Source: Blastomyces gilchristii SLH14081 (taxonomy: Eukaryota; Ascomycota; Eurotiomycetes; Onygenales; Ajellomycetaceae). From it: a stretch of DNA of 64,000 bases. The stretch lies in assembly GCF_000003855.2 (NCBI RefSeq), contig NW_003101682.1:3809632-3873631 (forward strand), written 5' to 3'. Both the position numbers and the translations under genes were made by a program. Every line of letters begins with the position of its first letter. Positions within the stretch are counted from its first letter, which is position 1. Of the stretch, positions 60,533 to 64,000 are shown one piece after another. The notes beneath the pieces were generated by a model that was not told the origin of the DNA, searched no databases, and saw nothing but the letters and a program-made list of their open reading frames with translations.

Positions 60533-60883
60533 CCCCGGTGGCCGAATGATTAATGCAGCCACTCAGTAGCACCTTGGCGTGGGAAACCAAGGCATGTGGG
60601 TTTGAAACCCGCAGGGGATACATTAAATCTGGAACCCAAGCACCTCAGGTTTCTAATAATTACAGAGGTGTACAAATCACTTCAATAAAATTGCTCTATG
60701 TTCCTGGGCTGGGAAGTTATTATCGCATGTATCTAATTGTCACTTCTTTGTATTTCCTATGTTCTTGTTATCTTGGCATGGTCTCAACACCTGTATTTCC
60801 TTCTGTATAACCAACACTTGACCTGTATTTAACATCATGCAAGGACTCATCATAAGCTCCGCTTGCATATGAGTATAATGGAA

Positions 60884-60912
<29 letters not shown>
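60533..60912 (+). mobile_element. tRNA-derived SINE copy 3
   Basis: 380 bp on plus in LINE-3. The target duplication ATGAAAGAATCTTG is at 60519-60532 and 60913-60926. Box A is at 60539-60556 and box B GGTTTGAAACC at 60599-60609. The tail (AAT)n follows GAGTATAATGGAAG at 60884-60912. It aligns over its full length to copy 1. No protein is encoded. Confidence 0.92.
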
Positions 60913-60916
<4 letters not shown>

Positions 60917-61734
60917 AAGAATCTTGTTTAAATAAGTAAAATCAAAGCTGGTAGAAACAAAACAAGAGTACATATTATTCAAGATTTGAAACAACACTCA
61001 AGTGAAAATCTTGTTTAATAAAATGTAAAAAGAAAGTATTCTCATCTATAATTCAGCTGAAACTAGAACATGATTATTTCAAATATTATATACAAAGATT
61101 TGAGAATAGATTTGATTCAACAGAATGCTCATTCTGCAATTCAAATAAAATTCATGAGTATATTGTAATGCATTGTACATTATACAATAGACTCAGAGCC
61201 AGATTGAAAGAGAAGTATAATTTAAATCAATTAAATATTAGATTCTTATTCTCAACTAAGACAGGAATTAAATACTTAATAGACTTTCTATCAGAAACTT
61301 AAGCAGCTATAAGAAAATGACTAAATTCAGAACTGTCTGAATGTGAAGAGATGAAAATTGATTTGATATAGTCTGTTAAAACAGCTATATACTCTCTTGA
61401 AACATATTTATTTTAATATTGTCTTTTCTTACAGTTTCTTTTCTTTTCTTTTCTATCTACTGTAACTATCATTAAGACTTTATTTCTTTTCGTTTATTAT
61501 GTTACTTTCTAAATGATTTCAAAAGTATCACAAGATATTAAAAATACTATAATTTGTGAGAGTTTTTTATATTCTGAGCTAGAATTTTCTAATTTTGCAT
61601 ATCTGAAATTGACAACTGTACAATAATTGGCCTTACAGACACTAGAAAAACACTGAGAACTAAAAGTTTTCAGGTAGATGTTATAGTCTCTGACTATATA
61701 AATCTATAGTGAAAGAATAATAATAATAATAATA

Positions 61735-62560
61735 GAAGAGTCAAGATTTATATACAGTTTATTCAGCACCGTTTAATAATTTATTAAGAATAAATAAAGA
61801 AGCTGAAGATAAGAATAATAATTTACTGAACTACTTTATTAAATGAAAGTTAATAAAAGAATATATTACTCTGAAAATTTATAATTATTTATTATTAAAT
61901 AAAATATCAGAAAAAGTTAGTATATAATTTATAAATCTCTTTAAGCTTGAATTACTTTATTTATTTCTTAATACACTGTGAGAATTCTATAACACTGCTT
62001 GAAATAAACTCTTAGTTTTGAAATCAAATTATTATTCAATACTTTTCGATAATAAGTTATTATCTTATTAACATATAAATCAGAGATTATATTTACTGAA
62101 TCTCTCTTTTAAAAGAGAATATATTATTTAATATTGGAAAGTAGAGCTTAACTGAATTATAATTATATTTATTTATAAATTAAGAGAAGTTAAGTGAATT
62201 TTCTTTATACTTATGTCTCTATATTATATTATATATAATTATCTACTGAATCTACTGATTTTACCAGAGAATTCTCATAGTTACACTATTATTAAGCTGG
62301 GAGTAGTTTGAAAGACAGTATTATATAACATTCTGATATAGAATCGTAATAAAAATGATAATTATTTAATATATAAGTCTTAGATAATAAGATATTTATA
62401 TTATAATTAACATATCTTATTTCTTTTGATAAATAGTTAATGAATAGCAGCTAAGTAATAGATAACTAGTTCAATAATATATTGATTTCACTAATAGAAC
62501 AGTACAGAGAACACTATTAAAAGAATTGCGTCACTCAGAGTTAATTCTACAGCTAAGAAG
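61735..62560. other. A+T-rich stretch between LINE-3 and mariner remnant
   Basis: Extremely A+T-rich, without recognisable coding sequence or LTR ends. The texture differs from the neighbouring RIP-damaged elements: fewer CTCTGTGA-type runs and more TTATTTAT. It may hold the left end of the mariner element, but no terminal inverted repeat could be confirmed because the right end is outside the window. Confidence 0.4.
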
Positions 62561-63994
62561 TATCATCATGTTTTAATAGGTAATTGCATTTAGCTTCAAA
62601 TCACTCTGTATTCAATTTATATGAGATTGTCATGTATTCTGAATTGATTAATGATTTCTCTTTGTTCTCAAATATCTTATCTATTCATTTCATATAGTAT
62701 TAAATATCAATATCACTATAAGAGCTCTTGTGATGACTCTTAAATCACTCTATTTTAACAAGTCAAATGCTAAAATCACAGAAATCACTCAGATCTCAAA
62801 GACTCAAATCAACTGCATATATAAATATACAATTGAATGTAAATTCAATTCTGCACTGTCTCATATTACATGTCAAAATGAATGACTTTGAGATGCTCTT
62901 GAATCTGGCTGATCAACTCTGAAAAATGATAGTATTATGAATGCTATATTTACAAAGATTTAATATGATCAGTATGAATAAGCAAATATATATACTGATC
63001 TTATCAATGAATTCGGTAATGAAGAAGTTGAGATATCTTATTTAACTATATAAAGAATTCTTTACAAAGCAGATCTGTGAAAAACAAAGTCTATATAAAA
63101 GTCAGAACTTATTGAAAAGATATAGCTAGATCAGTTTTAATTTCATCTGAAGCATAAGAATTAAATCTTGAAGAATTGAAAGAATATCATCTTATCAGAT
63201 AAAATCTCTGTTATTCTTCTTCATTGATCAAATGAATATAGAATATAGTATACATCTCATAAGATCTATTCTCAACACTGTATATATAAATAATGAAAGA
63301 GATTATCTGAATTCATGTTCTCAGCCTGCTTCTTATATAACAAGAAGAGCTCATTTCATTATTAAGTCAGAGAAATCTTGCAGAAGTGTGCTTAATCTGT
63401 TAGTATATTAACACTTTAAATACAGAAGTAGAATCTATAAACAAGCAAGAATAAGAGCTGTTAAATAGCATGTAAAGATTATGGATTGATTGTCAGCAGT
63501 AAGGTCAAACATCAATATAAATGTTTAAAAAGATCACAGACAAGCTATCTTGTAACAAAGATGACAGAATTGATTAATATTACTAGCAAGTTTAAATTCT
63601 CTTATCAAAGCTATTTCTCTTTGTAAAAGAGTGTTAATTTGAATGTTCAAATACTATTATACAACAGAATAAGACCTCTTCACATAATTACTATATTTAA
63701 CATTATATGTATAATATTCATGAGATTCAACAGCTGCTTTGATGTGAGAATTCACCTGATCTCAATGCAATTGAGATAGCTTGATCTTGAATGAAGCACA
63801 GAATAATTAAAAAAGAAGTTTTTAAGAACTATATGAAAGTAATTAGAGTATAAGAGCAGGCATGAAAGAATATGTCACAAGAGAATATACAGACATGAAT
63901 TAACTGAATTTCTGTATATATTGAAAAGATTATAGAGTTAGAAGATGATAATGAGTATAGAGAAGAAAGACAGCATGAGCAGGTAAAGAAATAG
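62561..63994 (+). pseudogene. Tc1/mariner-type DDE transposase remnant
   Basis: When stops are read as Trp/Gln, the plus strand contains blocks of the fungal DDE_3 transposase family. A SEFMFSACFLYNKKSSFHY block lies near 63290-63360. The conserved ENSPDLNAIEIAWSWMKHR block lies at about 63750-63810, and a C-terminal WISVYIEKIIELEDDNEY segment ends at TAG 63992-63994. The N-terminal helix-turn-helix part (about 62700-63000) is too decayed to define, and frame changes are needed between blocks. It would cut and paste DNA; it is clearly inactive. The 3' terminal inverted repeat is beyond the window. Confidence 0.72.
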
Positions 63995-64000
63995 AATACT

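Larger units (their letters stand above)
57252..61734 (+). mobile_element. LINE-3: 5'-truncated LINE with two SINE insertions
   Basis: A plus-strand LINE starting at the point equivalent to LINE-1 24457 (end of the endonuclease) and ending in an AAT tail at 61715-61734. It holds RT with an intact IDD box (SSSYIDDIDLV near 59130), RNase H (near 60160: VFDAELFILVKAFKL) and the C-terminal CCHC region (near 61130). It is more mutated than LINE-1. It lacks the MITE of LINE-1. SINE copies 2 (minus) and 3 (plus) interrupt RT and the region after RNase H; LINE-1 preserves both empty sites (25592 and about 27335). Confidence 0.85.

Noticed and set aside
1..64000. CRISPR arrays or prokaryotic operons
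   Set aside because: No regularly spaced short repeats with unique spacers exist. Introns, retrotransposons and RIP-type damage show a fungal nuclear genome.

Overview
This window looks like a transposon-filled, A+T-rich compartment of a filamentous ascomycete (Pezizomycotina) nuclear genome. The evidence is a lysophospholipase gene with two short introns, chromodomain Gypsy, Copia, Tad-like LINE, SINE, hAT and Tc1/mariner elements, and pervasive C-to-T/G-to-A damage typical of repeat-induced point mutation (RIP). The species cannot be read from the sequence. The only host gene I can support is the lysophospholipase/phospholipase B gene at 53911-56012 (minus), in a normal-composition island of about 3.4 kb (53400-56830).

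Layout. 1-20474 is a nested stack of Gypsy elements. B-1 (plus strand) is split by A-1 (924-8707, TSD GTGTC) and A-2 (9184-16943, TSD ATAAG, with a 601-base N gap). B-1 itself appears to sit in another B copy (B-2). 20475-21182 is a little-mutated island holding a 163-bp tandem duplication of unknown origin. 21183-28680 is an almost full-length Tad-like LINE carrying a hAT-type MITE in its 3' UTR. A second, 5'-truncated LINE faces it tail to tail (28893-29873). 29905-39804 holds Gypsy A-3 with a second MITE in its LTR, inserted in Gypsy B-3, which sits in Copia-1. 40287-47932 is a third Gypsy family (C, TSD GAGAG) with a SINE in its integrase. 47958-53655 is Copia-2 with a third MITE, inserted in the LTR of Copia-1. 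Then come the phospholipase gene, its upstream region, a divergent half MITE, a third LINE carrying two SINEs (57252-61734), an A+T-rich stretch, and a decayed Tc1/mariner transposase running to the end of the window.

All LTR-element, LINE and mariner reading frames are broken, mostly by TGG-to-TGA and CAA/CAG-to-TAA/TAG changes, so none looks autonomous here. In every LTR family the reverse-transcriptase YxDD box has lost an aspartate to asparagine. Short non-autonomous elements (SINE about 380 bp, MITE 506 bp) are visibly less mutated.

The most interesting signals are: (a) reciprocal sparing of the outer ends of LTR elements from RIP; (b) a tRNA-derived SINE family sharing its 3' end and AAT-repeat tail with the resident LINE; (c) a 506-bp hAT MITE family with perfect 8-bp target duplications in three copies; and (d) C-to-T damage that hits CpC and CpG as well as CpA, unlike classical CpA-dominated RIP. 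Domain calls come from reading translations by eye through stops; no database search was run.
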